NCBI GenBank assembly: GCA_902826505.1 | Contig: CADEFG010000170.1 | Span: 1-6,465 of the forward strand | DNA: 6,465 bases | Reading direction: 5' to 3' | From: an uncultured Acidobacteriota bacterium | GTDB lineage: Bacteria > Acidobacteriota > Blastocatellia > Pyrinomonadales > Pyrinomonadaceae | Shown here: in pieces, positions 1 through 5,537 of the stretch | Position numbering within the stretch: position 1 is the stretch's first letter | Layout of the letters: each line of letters begins with the position of its first letter | Made by a program: the position numbers and the translations under genes | The notes under the pieces: model-generated | The model's database searches: none | What the model was told of the DNA's origin: nothing | What the model saw: only the letters and a program-made list of their open reading frames with translations

Positions 1-719
1 CCGGTTTGGTCGTTAAAAATTCTGATCCCGGTCACGCCTGCTTCTTTCGAACCGAGAATTTCTTTAACCTCGGTATTCCAGAGAACTTCGATTTTCTCAC
101 TTGCTAAAACCCGCTCTTGCATGATCTTTGATGCACGAAACGTATCTTTGCGATGAATAAGCGTTACTTTTGTTGCAAAACGCGTTAAAAACATCGCTTC
201 TTCCATCGCCGTATCGCCGCCGCCGACGACGACCAGCGGGCGATTGCGAAAGAAAAACCCGTCGCATGTCGCGCACGCCGAAACACCGTTCCCGCCCAAA
301 CCTTCGGGCACCGGTTCTTCACCCGGAATCCCGAGCCATTTGGCTGACGCGCCCGTTGAAATAATCAACGTTTCGGCTTTGATGACAGTTGTCACTTCCG
401 CACTGTCCTGACTTTCCTTGCCGTAAAGCGTGAACGGTCGCTGCGAGAGATCGACTTTATCAATCCAGACATTGATGATCTCGGTTCCGAACCGTTCGGC
501 TTGCGCCCGAAACTGATTCATCAATTCGGGTCCTAAAATACCGCCTTCAAATCCCGGATAATTTTCTACATCGGTCGTGATCGTCAATTGTCCGCCGGGC
601 TGCGGTCCGTCAATGACAAGCGGTTCGAGCTGCGCCCGCGAGGCATAAATCGCGGCGGTCAGTCCTGCCGGACCGGAACCTAAGATCACGATCTTTTTCT
701 TGATTTCTGTTGCTGGCAT
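1..719 (-). CDS. trxB: thioredoxin reductase, NADPH-dependent (3' end outside window)
   Basis: Flavoenzyme that passes electrons from NADPH through FAD to a redox-active disulfide and on to thioredoxin in the cytoplasm. Translating the minus strand from the ATG at 719-717 gives 239 residues before the edge. Seen: the N-terminal FAD-binding GSGPAG at residues 14-19, PGGQL at 41-45, the active-site pair CATCDG at 149-154 (Cys149, Cys152), the second nucleotide-binding loop GGGDTAMEEA at 166-175, and HRKDTFRAS at 189-197, matching the NADPH-phosphate-binding HRRxxxR with Lys for the second Arg. The family is usually about 310-320 residues, so some 75-80 C-terminal residues, including the final FAD-binding motif, are missing only because of the window edge. 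A GGAGA (738-734) lies 14 nt upstream of the start, a long spacing, so the ribosome site is mediocre. The gene is divergent from the PilZ gene. Family assignment is very secure. Confidence 0.97.
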   Translation of the reverse strand, partial: MPATEIKKKIVILGSGPAGLTAAIYASRAQLEPLVIDGPQPGGQLTITTDVENYPGFEGGILGPELMNQFRAQAERFGTEIINVWIDKVDLSQRPFTLYGKESQDSAEVTTVIKAETLIISTGASAKWLGIPGEEPVPEGLGGNGVSACATCDGFFFRNRPLVVVGGGDTAMEEAMFLTRFATKVTLIHRKDTFRASKIMQERVLASEKIEVLWNTEVKEILGSKEAGVTGIRIFNDQT

Positions 720-796
720 AAAAAATTATAAAATCTCCATTAATGACAAATATTCAAAAAATTGTTTTCGGATATAGCATTTTTACTGTTGCTTAT

Positions 797-825
797 AGTA
801 TAACTTAAACGATAAGTTAGTCGAA
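797..825 (-). promoter_or_regulatory. possible trxB promoter
   Basis: On the minus strand TATACT (802-797) matches the sigma-70 -10 box at 5 of 6 positions. Seventeen nucleotides upstream lies TTCGAC (825-820), which matches the -35 box poorly. It would give a 5' leader of roughly 70 nt for trxB. The call rests mainly on the -10 box in an A/T-rich region, so it is weak. Confidence 0.3.
801..819. repeat. 7-bp inverted repeat in the trxB/PilZ divergent region, operator-like
   Basis: TAACTTA (801-807) and TAAGTTA (813-819) are perfect reverse complements separated by 5 bp. The repeat fills the spacer between the possible -35 and -10 boxes of trxB, a position where a dimeric repressor would block polymerase. 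Regulation is inference only: A/T-rich intergenic DNA gives such short repeats by chance, and no regulator gene is adjacent. Confidence 0.3.
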
Positions 826-965
826 TCCGGCTCAAAAACTAATTCCCCCAGGATAAGAATTTATTTCTGATGCAGAAAGTAATTTAAATCGTTTATAACT
901 TTTAATGTTTTTCGTGTTAAACTATTCGGGTTTTACGTATCTTAATTCACTGTGTTTGATTTGTA

Positions 966-1334
966 ATGGCAACTAATATGTCGCCTCAATTTGAGGAAAA
1001 ACGCTTCGCCCTACGAATGGCTTTGCGCCTCCCGATTGTCGTTTCGGGACGCTCGGATGACGGCGCGGCGTGGAGCGAACCAACCGAAACCGACGATATC
1101 TCAACGACGGGAACGCTTTTTCATCTGAACCAGAAAGTTTCGTCGGGCGAGAATCTTTATCTTCGTTCGCATCGTCCCGACGGCGTGCCGGTCGAGGTTA
1201 AGGCGCGGGTCGTGCGCGTCGCGCCGGCTGTTCACGGAACCTCGCGGATCGGCGTCGAGATTGTCGAATCAAAAGAAAATTGGCTTCGCCTGTTTGTCGC
1301 GTGGGTTGCCGACGACCAGGGCGAAGAAGAATAG
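966..1334 (+). CDS. PilZ-domain protein, probable c-di-GMP receptor
   Basis: Protein of 122 residues made almost entirely of one PilZ domain, a fold that binds the second messenger cyclic di-GMP and commonly controls motility, exopolysaccharide or adhesion through a protein partner. Both diagnostic motifs are visible: RxxxR at residues 13-17 (RFALR) and [D/N]xSxxG at 44-49 (DISTTG). They are followed by a beta-rich stretch with LYLRSHRPDG and a conserved-looking IGVEIVE near the end. There is no signal peptide or membrane segment, so it should be cytosolic. ATG 966 is the first start after an in-frame TGA at 957-959; a second Met at residue 5 is also possible, and neither has a clear Shine-Dalgarno sequence. 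It is a stand-alone gene whose output partner cannot be told from its neighbours. The stop codon overlaps a tandem repeat and probable terminator. Domain call is strong; the cellular role is unknown. Confidence 0.88.
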   Translation: MATNMSPQFEEKRFALRMALRLPIVVSGRSDDGAAWSEPTETDDISTTGTLFHLNQKVSSGENLYLRSHRPDGVPVEVKARVVRVAPAVHGTSRIGVEIVESKENWLRLFVAWVADDQGEEE

Positions 1335-1372
1335 AAAAGCAGAAAAGTGGAAAAATAGAAAAGTGAAAAAGT
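1333..1372. repeat. degenerate 8-bp tandem repeat starting in the PilZ stop codon
   Basis: Five consecutive octamers are readable: AGAAAAGC, AGAAAAGT, GGAAAAAT, AGAAAAGT, GAAAAAGT. The first overlaps the TAG stop (1332-1334). The last two and a half copies form the left arm of the hairpin that follows. The array is purine-only on the plus strand apart from one C and several T positions. Confidence 0.7.
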
Positions 1373-1417
1373 CTACCATTTTTATGGAACGAACTTTTTC
1401 ACTTTCTATTTTTTTTT
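1351..1417 (+). terminator. long A/T hairpin plus T run, probable terminator of the PilZ gene
   Basis: Positions 1351-1372 pair with 1393-1413 as a stem of 21 bp with a single extra A in the left arm. The 20-nt loop holds its own small CCAT/ATGG hairpin (1376-1379 with 1384-1387). The right arm runs into nine T residues at 1409-1417. It lies 16 nt after the PilZ stop, where a Rho-independent terminator is expected. The stem is unusually A/T-rich, so efficiency is uncertain, and it may instead be a mobile or palindromic repeat. Confidence 0.5.
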
Positions 1418-1522
1418 ACCGCCTTTTATTCAAGATTCGCAATTTTGTGATAATTTTCGCGCAGACTAAAGCTAATTTATCTGCACGACGCTCATTTAAG
1501 CAAAAGTTAGAGGGGGAAAATT

Positions 1523-1609
1523 ATGAAACACGCAGATTACAAGAATATTTTGAAAGAAGTTTCGATACTTGTCATCGTGAAAAAAAAATTTAAAGCCTGC
1601 TTGAATTAA
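1523..1609 (+). CDS. possible 28-residue small protein or 5' gene remnant
   Basis: ATG 1523 is preceded by AGAGGGGGA ending about 5 nt upstream, the best ribosome site on the plus strand of this window. The frame reads 28 codons to TAA at 1607-1609. The peptide opens MKHADYKNILKEVSILVIV and ends in a basic tail (VKKKFKAC). The 'ILKEVSILVIV' segment resembles the first beta strand of response-regulator receivers, where an acidic pair would follow, but here an A-rich run encodes lysines and no receiver continues in any frame. It could be a true small protein, or the start of a gene lost by deletion or frameshift. I do not recognise a family. The evidence is the ribosome site only. Confidence 0.28.
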   Translation: MKHADYKNILKEVSILVIVKKKFKACLN

Positions 1610-1796
1610 ATTTGTAACCGGCAACTTAAATTATTTATGGCATATTTCTCTATTAATCCTTGCCTGAATATAAGCAAAATCCATTTTGATGCAGTATCTT
1701 TCCGATCAAACTGTGGCAAATCCGAATTCGGCGCCGGTTGCCGGACAGTTATTGGACATCTCCTCTGAAACACTTCATAATGTTCGATAAATCGGC

Positions 1797-1826
1797 GTCC
1801 AAAAATCATCAAAAAGATTTTTGGAC
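1797..1826. repeat. perfect 11-bp inverted repeat (hairpin)
   Basis: GTCCAAAAATC (1797-1807) and GATTTTTGGAC (1816-1826) are exact reverse complements around an 8-nt loop (ATCAAAAA). There is no T run after it on the plus strand and no gene ends just before it, so it does not read as an ordinary terminator. It could be a transposon-end remnant, a regulator site or an RNA hairpin upstream of the 2016-2330 gene. Confidence 0.6.
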
Positions 1827-1942
1827 ACCCGCTAAATTTACCGGTAAAATCAAGGGATTATTCGACACTTTGGTGAGCGTCGCGGCAAAAAAGCGGTAAG
1901 AGTTATTTTTGGCAGTTTAGCGCGGCATTTGTTTTCAATCTT

Positions 1943-1969
1943 CGGCGATCAGTGTAAAAAAAATCGCCG
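1943..1969 (+). repeat. 7-bp G/C hairpin upstream of the orphan gene
   Basis: CGGCGAT (1943-1949) pairs with ATCGCCG (1963-1969) around a 13-nt A-rich loop. It lies 46 nt before ATG 2016, within a TTG-initiated upstream extension of that reading frame. A structured element here fits a 5' untranslated region better than coding sequence, although such a short stem may be coincidence. Confidence 0.35.
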
Positions 1970-2015
1970 CCAAACATTTTCAGCAAAAACATCAAGGGAT
2001 ATTAAAAAAGGGGTT

Positions 2016-2330
2016 ATGGCAACGCAGGAAGAAACATTGCAGAAAGTTATTGAATGCTTGAGCCGGATTGGTCAGGAATCGAAAATTATATTTAAAGAAT
2101 TTGAAATCGAGGCGCACACGCAGGGAAAATATCGTTCGGGAACCTGGACTTACAAATTTGCGCGGCAGAGAGTTTCTTTGGAGTATTGGTTTAGTGCATT
2201 TAGCTCACGAAGAGAAGAAACCGATATTACCTATCAGGCAGATGATGACCTAAAAAAACTCGAAGATGATTTGAGAAAATGTTTGAACAAAGTGCGCGAC
2301 GCGGTCAAGCGAAAAAAAGGTATGTTCTAA
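2016..2330 (+). CDS. hypothetical protein, 104 residues, no recognised family
   Basis: The frame is open from 1929 but there it begins at TTG without a ribosome site, and the extra 29 codons look non-coding. ATG 2016, after AAAAAAGGGGTT, is preferred, although the purine run is very close to the start. The protein is charged and soluble-looking, with no signal peptide or membrane segment. Residues 1-35 look helical (ETLQKVIECLSRIGQ), the middle is aromatic and probably beta-rich (YRSGTWTYKFARQRVSLEYW), and the C-terminal 30 residues form a strongly charged helix (DDLKKLEDDLRKCLNKVRDA) ending in KRKKGMF. The rest of the frame has coherent amino-acid composition without rare runs. It converges with the sensor kinase 43 bp away and has no operon partner. 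Function cannot be assigned; it may be lineage-specific or part of an accessory insertion. Confidence 0.6.
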   Translation: MATQEETLQKVIECLSRIGQESKIIFKEFEIEAHTQGKYRSGTWTYKFARQRVSLEYWFSAFSSRREETDITYQADDDLKKLEDDLRKCLNKVRDAVKRKKGMF

Positions 2331-2373
2331 AACACGCTTGGAATTGACGGACTTAAATTCAGAAGCCGCGCCT

Positions 2374-5106
2374 TTACAAATCCGGAGTCCCGTCAATCAG
2401 TTCTCTGACTTTTTTGGCAAGCGAATCAAAAGTAAACGGTTTTTGGATAAAATTCGTTCCGATGTCGATAATTCCGTGCCGGACGACGGCATCATCCGTA
2501 TAACCTGAGGTGAAAAGCACATGCATCTGCGGATAAATTTGCGACAAGGTTTCTGCCAGTTCGCGTCCGCCCATCTGCGGCATCACGACATCAGTCATCA
2601 ATAAATCGATCCGACCTTCATAATTTTCGCAAAGTTCAAGCGCGGCAACGCCATTTTCCGCCTCGATGACCTTATAACCGCATAATTCGAGAACTTCACG
2701 GCTCAGTTTCCGGACGATTTCTTCGTCTTCGACCAGCAAAATCGTTTCGGAACCTTTTTGAAAACTTGTTTTGCCCGGTACTTTTTCCGGTATTTTTTTT
2801 GTTTCGGTAATTCCCGGCAGATAAATTTTAAAGGTCGTGCCTTTGCCGGCTTCGCTGTAAACCCAGATATTCCCGCCCGATTGTTTGATGATGCCGTAAA
2901 CGGTTGATAATCCCAAACCGGTTCCCTTACCGATCTCCTTGGTCGTGAAGAAAGGCTCGAAGATTTGTTGTTTGGTTTCCTCGTCCATCCCGATTCCGGT
3001 ATCGCTGACCGCGAGCATCACATAATCGCCGGGTTTGACGCTGATATGATGATTGGCGTAATGTTCGTCGATACAAACACTTTCCGTTTCGATGACGATC
3101 GAACCGCCGCGCGGCATGGCATCACGCGAATTGACAACGAGATTTAAAATTACCTGCGACAATTGCCCCGGATCGGCTTCGATCAGTCCGATATCCGGAC
3201 TTAACGAGGCAATGAGCTGAATATCTTCGCCGATCAGACGCCGCAGCATAATGATCGTCTCGGAAATCACTTTATTGAGATCCAAGACTTTGGGCTGCAT
3301 TATTTGCCGCCGGCTGAAGGCTAAAAGCTGGTGCGTCAGTTCAGCCGAGCGGACACCCGCCTTTTTGATTTCTTCGACATTCCGTCTGAGCGGATCATCT
3401 GCCGGCAATCGCCTGAGGATCAGATCGCTGTAGCCGTTGATGGCGGTCAGCATATTGTTAAAATCGTGCGCGATTCCGCCTGCCAGTCGTCCGACCGATT
3501 CGAGCTTTTGCGATTGTCTGAGTTGTTCCTCGCTCTGGCGCAAGGCTTCTTGAGCCCATTTTTGTTCGCTCACATCATTTATCAAAAAAAGCCGCGAACG
3601 TTTTCCGCCAAACATAAGATCGTGCGATGTAATTTCCACATCGATCACCGTGCCGTCTTTTTTGAGATGTTTCCATAAATTCGCCCCGTAAATTTTGCCC
3701 GTCGAATCCGATAGGTTTTTTATCAGATCAGGCGCGTCTTCGGGCGGACGAATATCGGCAATGGTCATTGCCAAAAATTCTTCGTATGAATACCCGTAAT
3801 GATTGATCGCCGCATCATTGACGGCGAGAAATTCAAGCGTTTCAATGTCGATCACCCACATCGGCAGAGGATTGTTGTCAAATAGAATCCGATAGCGTTC
3901 CTCCGATTCGCGCAAGGCTTCCTCGGTAAATTCTCGTTCGGTGATGTCAAAAGCGTTGGAAACTATTCCTTTGATCGCAAAATTATCGAGAAGATTCGTG
4001 AGCGTGCAGACAAAATGCCGCCAATGTCCTTTTTTATGGCGGAAACGCACTTCTACTTCGACCGTTTGAGCAGGATTTCGAAGCACTTCGCCGATCGCGT
4101 TTTGGGCTTTTTCGAGGTCGTCCGGATGCAGGAATTCAAAAGTAATATCGCCGACCAATTCTTTTGGTTCATATCCGAGAATGCGTTTGATCGACGGGCT
4201 TTGATAACGCATTTTTCCTTTCGTATCAAGGATCGAGATCAGATCCGAAGCGTTCTCGATCAGCGCGCGATAGTAAGTTTCGCTCAGCTGCAATAATTCT
4301 TCGGCTTCTTTGCTTTCGGTGATGTCGTGGCTGATGGCGATATATTTTTGAGGCGTTTGGTCGTCGTCAAAAACCGGCACGATAGTTGTTTCGATCCAAA
4401 AATAAGCGCCGTCCTTGGCGCGATTTTTCATTTCGCCCTTCCAAACATTGCCGCCGCTGATCGTACTCCAAAGCTCGGCGAAGAACTTTTTCGGATGATA
4501 ACCGCTTTTGATTACGCGGTAATCTTGTCCGAGTAATTCTTCGCGGGAATATTTCGAGATTTCGCAGAGATTTTGGTTAAGATAGGTAATGCGTCCTTTG
4601 GCATCGGTGATCACAACGATCGTTGATTCATCCAAGGCAAACTTGATATAGGCGAGTTCCGTCCGCGACTCGCGAAGCGCATTTTGCGTTTTGATAAGCT
4701 GGATATGAGCTTCTTCGTCGCGTTTCCGCTCAAAAAGCCGCTGCACTTTGGCAATAAATCTTGCTTGTTCAAACGGAACTTCCAGATAATCGTCGGCACC
4801 GGCGCGAAAACCTTCGACCGCGCTTTCGCTGTCAACGCGAAGAGCGCTCAAAAGCAGCACGGGAACCCGGTGTAAATGGGCGACGGCTCTGATCTGACGG
4901 CACATTTCGATACCGTTCATCACCGGCATGATGACATCGCTGATGATTAAATCGGGAGATTTTTCGGATGCGATTTCCAATCCCTTGACGCCGTTTTCGG
5001 CTCGCAGGACTTTATAACCGGCTTGTTCCAATATATATTGAGTCAAATCAAGCTGGTCACTATTATCATTTACAACCAGAACTGTATGTGCGTCAGTTTG
5101 TTTCAA
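2374..5106 (-). CDS. cytoplasmic hybrid histidine kinase, REC-PAS-PAS-PAS-HisKA-HATPase_c-REC
   Basis: Two-component sensor of 910 residues that should autophosphorylate on His and relay to an Asp on its own C-terminal receiver. Domains in order: receiver about 8-125 (candidate phospho-Asp57 in SDVIMP, Ser87), PAS about 150-265, PAS about 275-392, PAS about 403-515, HisKA about 535-600 with His547 in GGIAHDFNN, and an ATPase domain about 645-765. The last shows the N box (Asn655, Asn659), G1 DTGIGM 702-707, F box FEPFF 716-720 and G2 GKGTGLGLS 726-734. A C-terminal receiver spans about 787-905 (Glu793, Asp794, Asp839, Ser867, Lys889). Charged helical linkers (ERKRDEEA, ITESKEAEE, LRQSEEQLRQSQ) join the modules. 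No membrane segment is seen, so the PAS domains should sense a cytosolic cue. The first receiver is atypical: Asn13 replaces an acidic residue and Val110 replaces the invariant Lys. Start is TTG 5106 behind GGGAGG; the next Met is residue 60, too late. No response regulator is adjacent. Confidence 0.96.
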   Translation of the reverse strand: MKQTDAHTVLVVNDNSDQLDLTQYILEQAGYKVLRAENGVKGLEIASEKSPDLIISDVIMPVMNGIEMCRQIRAVAHLHRVPVLLLSALRVDSESAVEGFRAGADDYLEVPFEQARFIAKVQRLFERKRDEEAHIQLIKTQNALRESRTELAYIKFALDESTIVVITDAKGRITYLNQNLCEISKYSREELLGQDYRVIKSGYHPKKFFAELWSTISGGNVWKGEMKNRAKDGAYFWIETTIVPVFDDDQTPQKYIAISHDITESKEAEELLQLSETYYRALIENASDLISILDTKGKMRYQSPSIKRILGYEPKELVGDITFEFLHPDDLEKAQNAIGEVLRNPAQTVEVEVRFRHKKGHWRHFVCTLTNLLDNFAIKGIVSNAFDITEREFTEEALRESEERYRILFDNNPLPMWVIDIETLEFLAVNDAAINHYGYSYEEFLAMTIADIRPPEDAPDLIKNLSDSTGKIYGANLWKHLKKDGTVIDVEITSHDLMFGGKRSRLFLINDVSEQKWAQEALRQSEEQLRQSQKLESVGRLAGGIAHDFNNMLTAINGYSDLILRRLPADDPLRRNVEEIKKAGVRSAELTHQLLAFSRRQIMQPKVLDLNKVISETIIMLRRLIGEDIQLIASLSPDIGLIEADPGQLSQVILNLVVNSRDAMPRGGSIVIETESVCIDEHYANHHISVKPGDYVMLAVSDTGIGMDEETKQQIFEPFFTTKEIGKGTGLGLSTVYGIIKQSGGNIWVYSEAGKGTTFKIYLPGITETKKIPEKVPGKTSFQKGSETILLVEDEEIVRKLSREVLELCGYKVIEAENGVAALELCENYEGRIDLLMTDVVMPQMGGRELAETLSQIYPQMHVLFTSGYTDDAVVRHGIIDIGTNFIQKPFTFDSLAKKVRELIDGTPDL

Positions 5107-5120
5107 TCTAGGTTCCTCCC
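5107..5120 (-). promoter_or_regulatory. strong ribosome-binding site deciding a TTG start for the kinase
   Basis: Minus-strand GGGAGG (5120-5115) lies 8 nt from the TTG at 5106-5104, close to ideal spacing. No ATG or GTG lies nearby that would keep the first beta strand of the receiver (HTVLVVND), so this site fixes the start. Confidence 0.85.
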
Positions 5121-5156
5121 TTTGTAGGCAAGGTTTCCCCTACTCATTTTCGCCTT

Positions 5157-5185
5157 TAATTAAAAGACGGCTCATGAAAAGTCAA
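5157..5185 (-). promoter_or_regulatory. candidate promoter of the hybrid kinase
   Basis: Minus-strand TTGACT (5185-5180) matches the -35 box at 5 of 6. Downstream, TTTAAT (5164-5159) matches the -10 box at 5 of 6 but with a 15-nt spacer, while TAATTA (5162-5157) has the preferred 17-nt spacer but a poor match. It lies about 50 nt before the start, giving a leader of roughly 45 nt. The -35 box is the stronger part. Confidence 0.4.
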
Positions 5186-5493
5186 TACTTAATTTTTTTC
5201 ACATTTAAGAGCATATTAGTAGGAGTTAGGAATGTAACTCAGTCTTTACGCCGCTAATTAAAAAATAATTGAGGCAACTTGGGTTATATTATGGCTTTTG
5301 GAAAGAAAAAATCAAGTTTCGCCGCTTTTTTAACAATTGGGGATGGTTGAAAAAGTTTACCGCCAAAATTTTTCTGCGCCCGATAAAATAAATTATCTTA
5401 TTTGAATTTAATTATTTACATTTTGAAACTACAATTTTAAGCTGATCGGGAAAGAGCCGTTCGATGGGAAATCCGACTTCTTATTTCGGCGTT

Positions 5494-5522
5494 TTGACTT
5501 TCTCAAAATCTGAAACTATTCT
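5494..5522 (+). promoter_or_regulatory. candidate murI promoter giving a very short leader
   Basis: TTGACT (5494-5499) matches the -35 box at 5 of 6, and TATTCT (5517-5522), 17 nt downstream, matches the -10 box at 4 of 6. Transcription would start near 5529, about 9 nt before ATG 5538. The T-rich stretch between them has no Shine-Dalgarno sequence, so a nearly leaderless mRNA is possible. Confidence 0.45.
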
Positions 5523-5537
5523 TTCCTTTTTTGTTTA

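Larger units (their letters stand above)
1335..2015. other. gene-poor 680-bp region with hairpins and no recognised gene
   Basis: After the terminator-like hairpin this stretch holds a 28-codon reading frame with a good ribosome site (1523-1609), a 10-bp palindrome CCGAATTCGG (1722-1731), a CCGG-TTG-CCGG repeat (1734-1744), an 11-bp hairpin (1797-1826), a 12-bp palindrome TTTACCGGTAAA (1837-1848) and a 7-bp G/C hairpin (1943-1969). Other frames are short and lack ribosome sites. A plus-strand frame at 1689-1790 (33 codons) and a minus-strand frame at 1606-1812 (68 codons) matched nothing I recognise. The mix would fit a decayed gene or insertion, or a long untranslated region of the 2016-2330 gene. 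Confidence 0.5.
5107..5537. other. 431-bp divergent intergenic region between kinase and murI
   Basis: This A/T-rich spacer holds the kinase ribosome site and promoter at its left end and a murI promoter candidate at its right end. A second -10-like TACAAT at 5430-5435 lacks a good -35 box. A 19-codon frame at 5291-5350 (MAFGKKKSSFAAFLTIGDG) has no clear ribosome site. Short A/T palindromes (AATTA/TAATT at 5256-5270, GATAA/TTATC at 5382-5397) are as expected by chance. No RNA gene or riboswitch is recognised. Confidence 0.5.

Noticed and set aside
170..364. 64-codon plus-strand frame opposite trxB
   Set aside because: Antisense to the CATC region of thioredoxin reductase; arginine-rich translation with no ribosome site.
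1261..1593. 110-codon plus-strand frame overlapping the end of the PilZ gene
   Set aside because: It begins inside the PilZ gene in another frame and runs through the repeat hairpin and A/T-rich spacer; its lysine-rich, repetitive translation is the repeat read as protein, and it has no ribosome site.
1689..1790. 33-codon plus-strand frame (MQYLSDQTVANPNSAPV...)
   Set aside because: Amino-acid composition looks gene-like, but there is no ribosome site, no recognised family and no continuation.
1606..1812. 68-codon minus-strand frame
   Set aside because: No ribosome site, no recognisable domain, and its start codon lies within the 1797-1826 hairpin. I cannot exclude a gene remnant but cannot support one.
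1929..2015. 29-codon TTG-initiated extension of the orphan protein
   Set aside because: TTG without a ribosome site, a hairpin inside, and a translation unlike the rest of the protein; ATG 2016 is the simpler start.
2331..2373. Bidirectional terminator between the convergent orphan gene and kinase
   Set aside because: I looked for a stem with T runs on either strand in this 43-bp gap and found none convincing.
5291..5350. 19-codon frame MAFGKKKSSFAAFLTIGDG upstream of murI
   Set aside because: No clear ribosome site and too short to judge; nothing links it to murI regulation such as attenuation.
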